A stretch of 64,000 bases of DNA from Methanobacterium paludis (GCF_000214725.1 NC_015574.1:1872001-1936000), one strand, 5' to 3'; counted from the stretch's first letter, positions 18,016 to 26,601 are shown. Numbers and translations are program-made. The notes: a model not told the origin generated them from the letters alone.

Positions 18016-18927
18016 ATGGACAATAGAAACATCTTGATAATAGGTCCGCCTGACTCAGGAAAAAAAACGGCAGTTAAACATATGCACGGAGAAGATTTAG
18101 AGATTAAATCCTTTGCATACGGAAGGGCCATTATAAACAACAAAAAGAATTACCTTTTCAGTTCCACTGGAAAAGAAGGATTCAAATCCCTTGAAGATGT
18201 TCTCATGAATGATGGAACTGGGACAACCGGGATTATCATTGTTCTGGACAGTGCTAGGGGAATTACTGAAACTGATAATGAAATAATAGGATTGGTAAGT
18301 GAAAAAAACATTCCTTACGTTTTATTCTCAAACAAACAGGACTTAAATGGTACGGGTTTAAGAACAGATATTACAGATGCAATAGTTATTCCAACCATTG
18401 CAGCAGAGGGTATAGGAATACAAGACGGCCTTAAAATCTTATTAAAACAGATAGAACGAAAAAATAAACATATAGATGTTAAAAAATCAGAATACCAATA
18501 TCAAAAAATATATAAATCCAAAAGATTATCTAACGGTGCTGCTAACGCTATAAAAGTGTATAAAAATGATTTAAAATCAGGAAAATCAGAAATCTGCAAA
18601 CTTAAATTAATTATGCACCCCATTGAATTGGATAACGTCAAAGAAATCCTTGAAAAACGCGGTTTTTCAAACTTAACCTTGACCGAGATAAAATGCAGTG
18701 AGGACCAGGTAAACTCAATGGAAACGTACAGGGCTAGCCAGTACAGTGTAACATTGAAACCTAAAGTTGAGCTCAGTATGATAATAGCAAAAAAAGACGC
18801 TGAATATGTTATTAAAGCAATAGAAAGTATTAAAACAGATGATATTGAGGATGATATGTTCATTTATCCTATAGAAAGAATTTTAAGGATCAGAACCAGT
18901 GAAGAAGGTGAAGAAGCTATAGATTGA
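18016..18927 (+). CDS. GTPase-like domain fused to a PII (GlnK) domain
   Basis: 303 residues. Residues 1-155: small-GTPase-like domain with Walker A GPPDSGKKT (10-18), degenerate G3 (FSSTGKEGFKSL) and SNKQD (105-109). Residues 156-193: charged linker. Residues 194-303: a PII domain aligning without gaps to GlnK, with HPIELDNVKEILE for [13 protein letters not shown], the T-loop METYRASQYSVTLKPK, and RILRIRTSEEGEEA. The T-loop keeps its length and the YR core, and the ATP-contacting Gln is kept, but the phosphate loop GDIGDGK reads DDIEDDM, so ATP binding is probably altered. GTG-free ATG start. A sensor linking 2-oxoglutarate/nucleotide state to the GTPase-like family is the obvious hypothesis. 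Confidence 0.8.
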   Translation: MDNRNILIIGPPDSGKKTAVKHMHGEDLEIKSFAYGRAIINNKKNYLFSSTGKEGFKSLEDVLMNDGTGTTGIIIVLDSARGITETDNEIIGLVSEKNIPYVLFSNKQDLNGTGLRTDITDAIVIPTIAAEGIGIQDGLKILLKQIERKNKHIDVKKSEYQYQKIYKSKRLSNGAANAIKVYKNDLKSGKSEICKLKLIMHPIELDNVKEILEKRGFSNLTLTEIKCSEDQVNSMETYRASQYSVTLKPKVELSMIIAKKDAEYVIKAIESIKTDDIEDDMFIYPIERILRIRTSEEGEEAID

Positions 18928-19019
18928 ACTTATTAAAGATATTCATAGAATATTATATTTTTTAATTAAAAAATATTTAAAGGCTTTAAAAATAATTTAA
19001 GAGGGTTTTGGTTGTTTTT

Positions 19020-19901
19020 TTACCATCCTCTTTCTTGTAGTCTTTCGTTTTCTGGTATTTCACTTATCTCCAAACCAGGCATAGCCTCTCCAAGATTAGT
19101 GGAAACCTTAGCCAATAATTCCGCATCTTGATAATGGGTTGTGGCTTGTACTATTGCTTTTGCAACGAGTTCAGGGTTTTCTGATTTGAATATTCCACTT
19201 CCAACAAAAACACCATCAGCACCTAATTGCATCATGAGTGCTGCATCTGCTGGTGTGGCCACACCGCCGGCTGCGAAGTTCACAACTGGTAACCTTCCTT
19301 GTTTTGCTGTTTCTTTGACGAGTTCTAGTGTTGCTTCTTCTTCACGAGCCACAGCCCATAATTCTTCCTCGGTTTTGTCTTTGAGTTCACGGATGGTGCT
19401 CTGGATCACACGCATATGCCGTACAGCTTCTACAACATTTCCTGTTCCAGCTTCACCTTTAGTACGGATCATAGCAGCACCTTCATTAATCCTCCTCAAA
19501 GCTTCACCCAAGTTACGTGCACCACACACAAAAGGTATGATGAATTGCTTCTTATCAATATGATATTTCTCATCGGCAGGTGTAAGCACCTCACTCTCAT
19601 CAATCATATCAACACCAAGAGACTGAATAACCTGAGCCTCAACAAAATGACCAATACGAACCTTAGCCATAACCGGAATAGACACCGCATCCATAATCTC
19701 CAAAACCTTAGACGGATCCGCCATACGAGCCACACCACCAGCAGCCCGAATATCAGCAGGCACACGCTCCAAAGCCATAACAGAAACAGCACCCGCCTCC
19801 TCAGCAACAGCCGCCTGATCAGCATTCACAACATCCATAATAACCCCACCCTTAGTCATACTAGCAAAACCCTTCTTCAAAACCTCAGTACCATGCAACA
19901 T
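19020..19901 (-). CDS. pdxS: Pyridoxal 5'-phosphate synthase lyase subunit PdxS
   Basis: Forms PLP from ribose 5-phosphate, glyceraldehyde 3-phosphate and ammonia delivered by PdxT; dodecamer of TIM barrels. 293 residues, full length. Signatures: [12 protein letters not shown], catalytic Lys in [40 protein letters not shown] and [20 protein letters not shown] precedes the ATG. Odd: the first 106 codons end exclusively in T or G, whereas the rest uses all third bases. Not linked to pdxT, which is in the glutamate synthase operon. Confidence 0.97.
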   Translation of the reverse strand: MLHGTEVLKKGFASMTKGGVIMDVVNADQAAVAEEAGAVSVMALERVPADIRAAGGVARMADPSKVLEIMDAVSIPVMAKVRIGHFVEAQVIQSLGVDMIDESEVLTPADEKYHIDKKQFIIPFVCGARNLGEALRRINEGAAMIRTKGEAGTGNVVEAVRHMRVIQSTIRELKDKTEEELWAVAREEEATLELVKETAKQGRLPVVNFAAGGVATPADAALMMQLGADGVFVGSGIFKSENPELVAKAIVQATTHYQDAELLAKVSTNLGEAMPGLEISEIPENERLQERGW

Positions 19902-20374
19902 ACAATTTTCCTCCTGAAATATTCAGTTTGTATTCCATTTAAAAGCCGTAATTTCTCAGTAATATTAAAATTTGCATAAAATTGGCCGTACTTTTGGATG
20001 AAAACCCATCCAAAAACTGCTTTTTTTAGAATTCTTATCCAGAATCCTAGACCATCTAACAATATATAATAGGTTTTTGGATTATTAAATATATTTCTAT
20101 TGAAATTGGAGTTTCTATTGAAATTTAAGTACAGATGTAATTATTAATTTCTGGAAAATCTTGGTCCATAATTTTTATTTTTATAAAAATATTTTTGTCA
20201 AAAATTTATTTCATAACAAGAAATTGCTTCCTGGAAATTACTTAATACGAATCATGAATTTTATATGATAAATTTCGTATGAACATTATATTCTTTATTA
20301 TAAATCATGAAGAAAAAAATTTATATATCTATTTTGACAAGTGTTCATTGACTCAAAAAATGAGGCTGATAAAA
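19902..20374. promoter_or_regulatory. Divergent region: pdxS leader hairpin and hsp20 promoter
   Basis: Minus strand: TATA box (TTATATATT, plus-strand 20061-20069) predicts a pdxS start near 20035 and a leader of about 130 nt. That leader includes a perfect 9-bp hairpin, TTTTGGATG/CATCCAAAA at 19992-20000 and 20007-20015 with a 6-base loop; on the plus strand it is followed by seven Ts (20021-20027), so it would also look like a terminator in that direction. Plus strand: TTTATATAT at 20320-20328 is the hsp20 TATA box. Confidence 0.55.
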
Positions 20375-20806
20375 ATGAAAAGAAGAAATTTTTTAGATAA
20401 AGAAGTAATTGACCAGATGCTGGAAGACACATCAAGAACAATAGACAGCATAAAACAAGATATAGAAAAAACAATAGTTGATTATACATTTGTTCCAGGT
20501 AAAGACATAATAGAAACCGACGACAGTATTATAGTGCATGTGGATCTCCCCGGTATCAAAAAGGAAAACATAGACTTAACACTCACAGAAACCAAATTGA
20601 GAGTTAAGGCAAAATTAGAGGAAGAGGATATAGAAAGAAGTTACATATCCCCCCACGATAGAAAAGCCGGTTTTGTGAGAAGAACTGTTAGATTCCCTAA
20701 AAAAGTGATACCTGACGAAGCCGAAGCTAAATACGAAAACGGTGTTTTGAGCGTTGATGTTCCTAAACTGGAGACAAAAGACAGCTTCACAGTGGACATC
20801 AAATAG
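20375..20806 (+). CDS. Small heat-shock protein, Hsp20/alpha-crystallin family
   Basis: ATP-independent holdase chaperone. Alpha-crystallin domain from about residue 40 to 135: [18 protein letters not shown], then [13 protein letters not shown] and the conserved [14 protein letters not shown]-terminal extension is short and lacks a clear IxI. 143 residues from ATG 20375, which has GAGG upstream; the longer frame to 20279 runs through the TATA box at 20320 and is rejected. Monocistronic. Confidence 0.92.
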   Translation: MKRRNFLDKEVIDQMLEDTSRTIDSIKQDIEKTIVDYTFVPGKDIIETDDSIIVHVDLPGIKKENIDLTLTETKLRVKAKLEEEDIERSYISPHDRKAGFVRRTVRFPKKVIPDEAEAKYENGVLSVDVPKLETKDSFTVDIK

Positions 20807-21042
20807 AATTATAATAACAAATCTAATATTTTAAATCCATATCCTAGTGGAACATGATTTCCAGTAAGTATGGGTTCTATTTCTTTCTTTTTTAATTTAG
20901 AAACACAGTTCTCATAAAACCTGAGGATATTGAAGAGAACAGCAAAAAATATTCAAGCTCCTACAATTTTCCAATTTTACTAGTTTTTTAAAGTTATAAA
21001 TCACAGAAGCAAACAAGAACCGCAATGAATTGAAAAAAAAGA

Positions 21043-21393
21043 TTAATGGTGTTGAATTAGCGCTATCTTGGCCCCATTTGGGTCTTCTAAGAATGCTAAG
21101 GTTCCAACTGTTATTGGTGTGGGTTCCATGGTGATTTTGGCACCTTTAGATTTGAGTTCTTTCACTGTGGTGTTTATGTTTTCAACATCCATTCCCACTG
21201 AAAACAGGCCAGTTTCATTTTCTGTATTTTTTATGAGCTCTATCATAGCATCCCCTTCCCCTTTCAATAATGTGATTGTTCCTGCTGGTCCGAGATCGTA
21301 TTGGCTATCTATTTCAAATCCCATAACTTCTGTGTAAAATTTAATTGACTCATCCATATCTTCAACTATGATGGTAACATATTTAACTTTCAT
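21043..21393 (-). CDS. VOC (glyoxalase/bleomycin resistance) family protein
   Basis: 116 residues with the paired beta-alpha-beta-beta-beta modules of the vicinal oxygen chelate fold: [24 protein letters not shown] at the start and [18 protein letters not shown] at the end. A metal-binding Glu/His set is only partly visible (the usual first His is replaced by Tyr4 or Thr). GGTGATAAAAT precedes the ATG. Substrate unknown. Such genes are common in bacteria and this one sits in an accessory stretch. Confidence 0.85.
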   Translation of the reverse strand: MKVKYVTIIVEDMDESIKFYTEVMGFEIDSQYDLGPAGTITLLKGEGDAMIELIKNTENETGLFSVGMDVENINTTVKELKSKGAKITMEPTPITVGTLAFLEDPNGAKIALIQHH

Positions 21394-22025
21394 ATTTTAT
21401 CACCATACGGATACTGTTTATAATTAACTATTAATGTTGTGTTTGGTAATTTTTTTATCAAGTAATTATAGCCATTATTTTTTGCAAAAATTATTAAAAG
21501 ACATAAAAATTCAATTTATTAGGTAAGTAGTAACTCACAGGTAAAATTAACATAAGTTTTTAAAATTTTGAAAAATGCAGCAAAATAATTGACTAAGTAT
21601 ATACCTACTGGTTGAAATACGTGCTTTTTGATAGTTTTTATTAATGGAAATGAACTTAAAAATAAAAAAAATATTTTTTCTAATATTTTTTCTTCGTTAT
21701 AGGACTGTTTAACGAAATAAATTGTATCCTGAATTCCAGGTTCACTTAACAAAACTACTCAAAATCATTAAATTTCAATCGTTGGTATATTCATATGATC
21801 ATTTTAGCTCAAGTTTTCAATTTTTTAAAAAATTTTTGAGGATCCAAATCTTAAATTTCAATATGTCAAACTCTTGAGACTTGAAAATTATAAAATTCTT
21901 TCTAACTTTGGAAGTAAAATTAAGATAACAACTCTTTGGTTAAATCATATAGAAATTAATGACATTTTATTGTTATAAACTAAGGTTAAATCAAAGGACT
22001 TATAAAAAAAACGATTGGTGTTTAA
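21394..22025. other. Intergenic, AT-rich
   Basis: About 630 bases. A 77-codon minus-strand frame (21519-21752) has no convincing ribosome site and a composition like the surrounding noncoding DNA; I do not call it. Near the right end TTATAAAAAA (22000) may be the TATA element of the small membrane gene at 22026. Nothing else stands out. Confidence 0.35.
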
Positions 22026-22193
22026 ATGGCTAATTTAATGATTAATATATCATATGTAATTTTGGCATTAGTTATTGTGGTCTTTTTAGATTTTAAATAT
22101 TTTAAGCATGATTTTTGGAAACGGCTGATCGTAAATATAATAATTGTTTTAGTGTTTACTGCTTTCTATTATTTGTTTTTAATTAGTTTATAA
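22026..22193 (+). CDS. Small two-helix membrane protein (55 aa)
   Basis: Short frame MANLMINISYV... ending YYLFLISL. Two hydrophobic helices (about residues 5-21 and 34-53) are separated by a charged loop DFKYFKHDFWKR, which would face the cytoplasm. GGTG lies seven bases before the ATG and a TTATAAAA element about 25 bases upstream, which supports real expression. No family recognised. Confidence 0.55.
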   Translation: MANLMINISYVILALVIVVFLDFKYFKHDFWKRLIVNIIIVLVFTAFYYLFLISL

Positions 22194-22399
22194 AAAGGAA
22201 ATCCTTCCAAATAAACCAAAAGTTCTAACCACTCTATTTTGTAGTTATATTACATGAAAATTAGCCTAAGACTCCCTTTTCATATATAACAACTATGGAG
22301 TAAACTATAATTTAATCTATAAATGAATTCTTATTTTTAAAAGAAGATAAATGACCTCTGAAGTCTCTAAAATAAAAAAGAAAAATATGGATAGTAAAC

Positions 22400-22807
22400 T
22401 TATAATAAGGCGGCTACATCACCAGTGTTTGCATTTACATAGTTATAATCGTCTAAATAAGGTACTTTCCAGTAATATTCCTCGGAAACTTTAATTAGAG
22501 TAGGTTTACCTGCTTTAACTGAACTGGGGACTCCGCTTGCCTGTCCACTTTGTTCTACAAGTTTTTTTGCTTCTGCTGTAGATATTTTTACATTTGGAGT
22601 GCTATTTGTTGTTTTATTTACTTTTTTTGTATTAGTGGTAGTATTCTCTACGTTAGTTGTAGCATTGGACTGTGAAATTGTATCATTGGATGAATTCGTA
22701 GTATTATTTATAGTAAGCGTGTTAGAGTTTTGAGTTTCAAAAGCATAAACTGCTCCAACTAAAATCAAAAAAACTATTATTATTGCTGCAATAACTTTAT
22801 TGTCTAT
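22400..22807 (-). CDS. Membrane-anchored Ser/Thr/Asn-rich protein with PepSY-like C terminus; irregular start
   Basis: N-terminal helix (VIAAIIIVFLILVGAVYAF), then about 50 residues of Asn/Thr/Ser, then a folded domain (ISTAEAKKLVEQ ... PTLIKVSEEYYWKVPYLD ... NANTGDVAALL) that resembles PepSY modules. The 5' end is odd: the frame has no ATG or GTG. Either an ATA at 22807, well spaced after GGGGGTG, is used, or TTG at 22768 inside the helix, or one A has been lost from an A5 tract: with six As the text would read GTG-GAA-AAA-ATA, matching the MEKI start of the protein at 5493. Confidence 0.6.
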   Translation of the reverse strand: MDNKVIAAIIIVFLILVGAVYAFETQNSNTLTINNTTNSSNDTISQSNATTNVENTTTNTKKVNKTTNSTPNVKISTAEAKKLVEQSGQASGVPSSVKAGKPTLIKVSEEYYWKVPYLDDYNYVNANTGDVAALL

Positions 22808-23192
22808 TTTTCCACCCCCAATTGAATAAAAAGAAAGAGTTTATTCTTTTCATATATCCATAGGCTAATTTAAAAGTTTAATAATATAAATTTTTTCTAT
22901 TAGTAAGATCACATTATTTCACTCTATTTGAGTTTTTCATCTTGATATCCAGGCAAATTATTTGATGAGTTAGAGGTGTAGATATTTTAAATAAATACAT
23001 ATAATCCAAAAATCATAGTTAAACATGAAATTATCTGAATTTTTTTAAACAAATAACCCCTTAACATTGGGATTGAAAAATAATTTTATTAACTTATTTT
23101 TATCGATCATTTAGTTCTCATCAGTTAATTGTTAATAATACTCGTAATAATACTCTCTTAATCAAAAACTAGAATCAATGGAGGGATAAAAT
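22808..23192. other. Intergenic region upstream of the esterase gene
   Basis: AT-rich, no ORF. Contains a short inverted repeat around AAAGAAAGAGTTTATTCTTTT (22831-22850, imperfect) near the start of the leftward gene and GGAGGGAT just before the ATG at 23193. Confidence 0.35.
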
Positions 23193-24152
23193 ATGAGTCA
23201 ATTAAGTAAAGCAATTGAACCAAATATTAGGGCTTTCCTTGAAGAGGTTAACAGTCAGGGCGGGCCTCAGTTATACGAGCTTTCTGTGGACGATGCTCGC
23301 GAAGTTCTTTTAAAAGCACAGGATATGGAGGTAAAAAAGCTGCCTGCAGATATAGAAGACTACAATATTCTGGGAGGCCCTAACTGTAAAATTTCAATCA
23401 GGATCGTTCGTCCAAAAGGAAACAAGGAAATCTTGCCCGTTGTGATGTACTTCCACGGGGGAGGGTGGGTTTTAGGTAATAAAGTTACACACAGCAGGTT
23501 AATTCGTGAAATAGCTAATGGAGCTGAAGCTGCCGTTGTTTTTGTCAATTTTACACCTTCTCCTGAGGCCAAGTTTCCAGTAGCAATAGATGAGGCGTAC
23601 CTTGCCACGAAATTCATAGCTGAAAATGGGGAAGACCTGAATTTAGACCCTTCAAAGATTGTGGTTGCTGGTGACAGTGTTGGTGGAAACATGGCTGCCG
23701 CCGTTACCATGATGGCAAAAGAAAACGGGCCGGATATCCTATTTCAACTGCTATTTTACCCGGTTACCGATGCAAATTTTGATACTCCATCGTATAAGCA
23801 GTTTGCAACCGATCACTTTCTCACCAGAGAGGCCATGAAATGGTTCTGGGACAACTATCTACCAGCCCATGAAACACGTAAACAACCATTAGCATCCCCT
23901 CTTCAAGCATCTCTCGAGCAACTTAAAGGTCTACCCCCTGCTTTAATCATCACAGGTGAATTCGATGTTCTTCGTGATGAAGGTGAAGCCTATGCCCATA
24001 AACTGAATGATGCAGGTGTAAGGGTTACAGCGGTTCGATACCTTGGGACAATACACGATTTTGTCATGTTAAATCCCATCACTGAGACCCCAGCTACCAG
24101 GGCTGCCATAAAACAGGCCAATGAAACACTTCGTGAGGTTTTTGAGGGTTAA
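23193..24152 (+). CDS. Alpha/beta-hydrolase, hormone-sensitive-lipase (esterase) family
   Basis: 319 residues. HSL-family oxyanion motif HGGGWVLGN (near residue 89), nucleophile Ser in GDSVGGNMAAAV, Asp in ITGEFDVLRDEGEAYA and catalytic His in GTIHDFVMLNP. Cytoplasmic carboxylesterase acting on short acyl esters is likely; natural substrate unknown. The sequence is unusually bacterial-looking for a methanogen and is isolated between intergenic regions, so lateral acquisition is plausible. GGAGGGATAAAAT precedes the ATG. Confidence 0.92.
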   Translation: MSQLSKAIEPNIRAFLEEVNSQGGPQLYELSVDDAREVLLKAQDMEVKKLPADIEDYNILGGPNCKISIRIVRPKGNKEILPVVMYFHGGGWVLGNKVTHSRLIREIANGAEAAVVFVNFTPSPEAKFPVAIDEAYLATKFIAENGEDLNLDPSKIVVAGDSVGGNMAAAVTMMAKENGPDILFQLLFYPVTDANFDTPSYKQFATDHFLTREAMKWFWDNYLPAHETRKQPLASPLQASLEQLKGLPPALIITGEFDVLRDEGEAYAHKLNDAGVRVTAVRYLGTIHDFVMLNPITETPATRAAIKQANETLREVFEG

Positions 24153-24608
24153 TCCAGATTAAGTGCTAAAAGTTAGTAAATTCTATTAAAATACATTAAA
24201 TAATTATTATATTATAAGCGAAGTTGAGTTTGAGAACAATCATAATAAGACAGGTAATTCTTATTATGCATAATCTTTTTTTCTTGAAGCTTTTTTTGAA
24301 TTTATGGAAAAATAGTATGGTTTTAAGAAGTTGAAGATATAATTGAACATTACATGCAAATAGTTATTTATTCTATGGTTTACATTTTCAAATTATATTT
24401 TTTCCTATAAAGTTATTAAAAAAACTTTGTAGAAAATGTTATATATATCTTGTTCAATAGTTTTCATTAACCCTATGAATATTAATAATAATTTTTTATT
24501 TTCTGTAATAGGGGACTTGTAAAAACCTTTAAATGGGAGATACTCTTTTTCCTAGCTTATTTAAGTTTTTACAGGAATGTTTTTAAAATAATAAATGAGG
24601 TGACATAT
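24153..24608. other. Intergenic, with inverted repeat and TATA element
   Basis: Holds the hairpin at 24241-24268 (listed separately) and GTTATATATATC at 24437-24448, a probable TATA box for the next gene with a leader of about 140 nt. A 15-codon frame at 24475 follows that promoter but is not convincing. Confidence 0.4.
24241..24268 (+). terminator. Perfect 10-bp inverted repeat followed by T-run
   Basis: CATAATAAGA and TCTTATTATG are exact reverse complements separated by CAGGTAAT; seven Ts follow at about 24275-24281. It lies 90 bases after the esterase stop and may terminate or stabilise that transcript. The stem is AT-rich, so an operator role is an alternative. Confidence 0.45.
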
Positions 24609-25004
24609 TTGGATAAAAAATATATGATCGGAGGAGTTTGTTGTATTGGAATAATTCTAGTAGTTATTGTATTTATGGCAATGGGCGATCATAATACAGG
24701 AAGCAGCTCAACAGCTTCAGCTGATAATAGCACCACAAGTAATGTTGCAACTGGAACACAAATACAAATAAATTACACTGGTTCATGGAGTGGAGCATAC
24801 ACAGATGACTCAGGATCCCAATCGATTGATGGAACAGGTTCAAAAACAATTAATGTATCCAGTGATGACATATCCACAAGTGCAGATGCTCAGAAATCAG
24901 ATGGTAGTAGTAAACAATTAACTATAACCATAATACAAGATGGAAAGACAGTGGCAACCAAAAGCACAACAGCACAATATGGAATGGTTACGGTTTCAAA
25001 TTAA
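24609..25004 (+). CDS. Membrane-anchored Ser/Thr-rich exported protein
   Basis: TTG start (24609) after GAGGTG, giving MDKKYMIGGVCCIG; a GTG at 24600 is less well placed. One helix (residues 6-27) is followed by a Ser/Thr/Asn spacer and an 80-residue beta-rich domain (YTGSWSGAYTDDSGSQ, DGTGSKTINV, LTITIIQDGKTVATKSTTAQYGMVTV). The same domain occurs in the frameshifted gene at 26685-27292, including the CC in the helix. Probably an extracytoplasmic surface protein; function unknown. Confidence 0.75.
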   Translation: MDKKYMIGGVCCIGIILVVIVFMAMGDHNTGSSSTASADNSTTSNVATGTQIQINYTGSWSGAYTDDSGSQSIDGTGSKTINVSSDDISTSADAQKSDGSSKQLTITIIQDGKTVATKSTTAQYGMVTVSN

Positions 25005-25017
25005 AAGGCTTTAAAAT

Positions 25018-25353
25018 ATGTATAGAATATCATTTTGTCATAGGATGCCTGAAAGAACCTTCAAAATTAAGGGACATTATTTTCCGGTTTGTTCAAGGTG
25101 TACTGGGATTTATCTTGGAGCATTATGCTATTCTATATATACCTATTTTTTTTATGTAAAATATACATGGATACTAATTTTACTGGCTATTTTAATGATA
25201 ATTCCAACTTTCATTGATGGATTTACTCAATTGTTGGAAATGAGAGAGAGTAATAACACATTAAGGTTTACAACAGGATTAATTAGTGGATTAGGATTGA
25301 TGATAATAGCCAAATTTATAAAATACATTGTATTCCTATCTATAATCAAATAA
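25018..25353 (+). CDS. DUF2085 family small membrane protein
   Basis: 111 residues. Signature of DUF2085: CHRMPERTFKIKGHYFPVCSRCTGIYLGA at the N terminus, with the CHR and CxRCxG cysteines that suggest a metal or redox site at the membrane, followed by three hydrophobic helices and the FIDGFTQ motif. It starts 13 bases after the preceding exported protein, so the two may be cotranscribed. Function of the family is unknown. Confidence 0.88.
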   Translation: MYRISFCHRMPERTFKIKGHYFPVCSRCTGIYLGALCYSIYTYFFYVKYTWILILLAILMIIPTFIDGFTQLLEMRESNNTLRFTTGLISGLGLMIIAKFIKYIVFLSIIK

Positions 25354-25584
25354 AGGTAAAAAAAATATAAAATTAGGGTTCTTAAGGTCGTTTTATAAGT
25401 AGATTTAAGCTTCTTTAAGAAGAATAATATTATCAGTTACATCTTCGAATTCTTCGACACTGCTAAATTATTCTGGATTCAGTTTTTACTCTTAAATAAT
25501 TTCAGTACGTTTATCCCTTAAATTCCGTGCATACAAGCATTATTGTTTTAATTTTAAAATTTGTTGCAACTATAATAATTTTTT

Positions 25585-26061
25585 TTATATCTTTGTACCA
25601 CATTTTTCGCAGTATTTTGCTGCATTATTGTTTTGAGTTCCACACTCAGAACAAAATGTCATTGGTAAACCATTATTACCCTTATTTACAATTATTTCTA
25701 ATAATTTAATGATTTGATTGTTTTGTTCAATGAGAATGTCCGTTTTAACTGATTGAGATGCAAGAAATCTGCCATTTACTTTATCTAATCGAGAGATTCC
25801 ATCAGTTACATACGCTTTATAAACTTCATCAGCTAATTTAGCTTCTGTAACATATTCCGCCTTCCGCTCTTCTATAAATCGGGTCTTAGCAGCTGTCTCT
25901 CTATAATACCTTTCTATTTCATCCATACTTTTACCAGTTTTAGCCATATTTTTTAGTGTTTGTTTAAGATGAGGTTTAACTGAATTATTAATTGGCTTAC
26001 TCATCAATTCATCTATTCTCTGTTCTTCTGGACTTTTTTCTTTAGTACTTAACAATCCCAT
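25585..26061 (-). CDS. Helical protein with C-terminal zinc ribbon
   Basis: 158 residues: a mostly alpha-helical, charged N-terminal 125 residues with coiled-coil character (EEQRIDELMSK, DEIERYYRETAAKTRFIEERKAEY, IEQNNQIIKLLEIIV), then a zinc ribbon FCSECGTQ-N10-YCEKCGTKI (two CxxC pairs) at the very end. AGG-rich sequence precedes the ATG. No enzymatic motif. Several proteins of this neighbourhood carry zinc ribbons, so they may share partners. Confidence 0.75.
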   Translation of the reverse strand: MGLLSTKEKSPEEQRIDELMSKPINNSVKPHLKQTLKNMAKTGKSMDEIERYYRETAAKTRFIEERKAEYVTEAKLADEVYKAYVTDGISRLDKVNGRFLASQSVKTDILIEQNNQIIKLLEIIVNKGNNGLPMTFCSECGTQNNNAAKYCEKCGTKI

Positions 26062-26251
26062 TTTTTACACCTCAAGGAAGAGTTTTTTATTCTAAAATTA
26101 CAAAAATAATATAAATTACTAAATTTCCATTGATTTATCCCAAAATAATTAACAAAACTAAACTCATAAAATTTCAAAATGAATAATGGCTTTATGTATG
26201 ATTCAAACAGCTAGTTAATAGTGGATTTATTCTCATGTTAACAATATGGTT

Positions 26252-26506
26252 TTAACCATCAACTGCTTTTTTTACGTTTTCATGATCTAACATTTTCATT
26301 AAAAGGTCTAATTCACGTTTTTTACTCTGTAACTCATGTGAAAGAATGTCTTTTTGTTTCTTTTCTTTGTCCAGCTGGTCGTCCTCAAATTTGTATATTC
26401 CATTTAGATGTATATTCTTCTGTTCTGCAGTTGTTATTCCTAAATGCTTAAAATTTGTTTTTTCCAGTGCTTCTATCTTTTTGAGATTTAAGATTTTTTC
26501 TCTCAT
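26252..26506 (-). CDS. Small coiled-coil protein (84 aa)
   Basis: MREKILNLKKIEALEK... with a strongly charged heptad-like second half (DQLDKEKKQKDILSHELQSKKRELDLLMKML). The ATG overlaps the stop of a 32-codon frame upstream (ATGA), which implies translational coupling. Could alternatively be the 3' part of a single gene broken by a frameshift. No family recognised. Confidence 0.5.
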   Translation of the reverse strand: MREKILNLKKIEALEKTNFKHLGITTAEQKNIHLNGIYKFEDDQLDKEKKQKDILSHELQSKKRELDLLMKMLDHENVKKAVDG

Positions 26507-26601
26507 ATAACAACGTATTTCTGGTTTATATCCTGCTCTTCAAGCGCATTTATCTGTTTTAAAACTTCTTTTACCTCTAATTCAACTTCTTCAAATCCCA
26601 T
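26503..26601 (-). CDS. 32-aa small protein coupled to the 84-aa coiled-coil protein
   Basis: Reads MGFEEVELEVKEVLKQINAL then EEQDINQKYVVI. It has the best ribosome site of the region, TAGGAGG seven bases before the ATG at 26601, and its TGA overlaps the next ATG in ATGA. The sequence is an acidic amphipathic helix. Either a genuine small protein or the N-terminal part of the downstream protein. Confidence 0.5.
   Translation of the reverse strand: MGFEEVELEVKEVLKQINALEEQDINQKYVVI

Noticed and set aside
20849..20862. Third perfect GGAA-N6-TTCC palindrome
   Set aside because: It lies between the stop codons of convergent hsp20 and VOC genes with no TATA box nearby; about one chance copy is expected in the window.
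21519..21752. 77-codon minus-strand frame
   Set aside because: No clear ribosome site and sequence like the surrounding noncoding DNA; no recognisable features.
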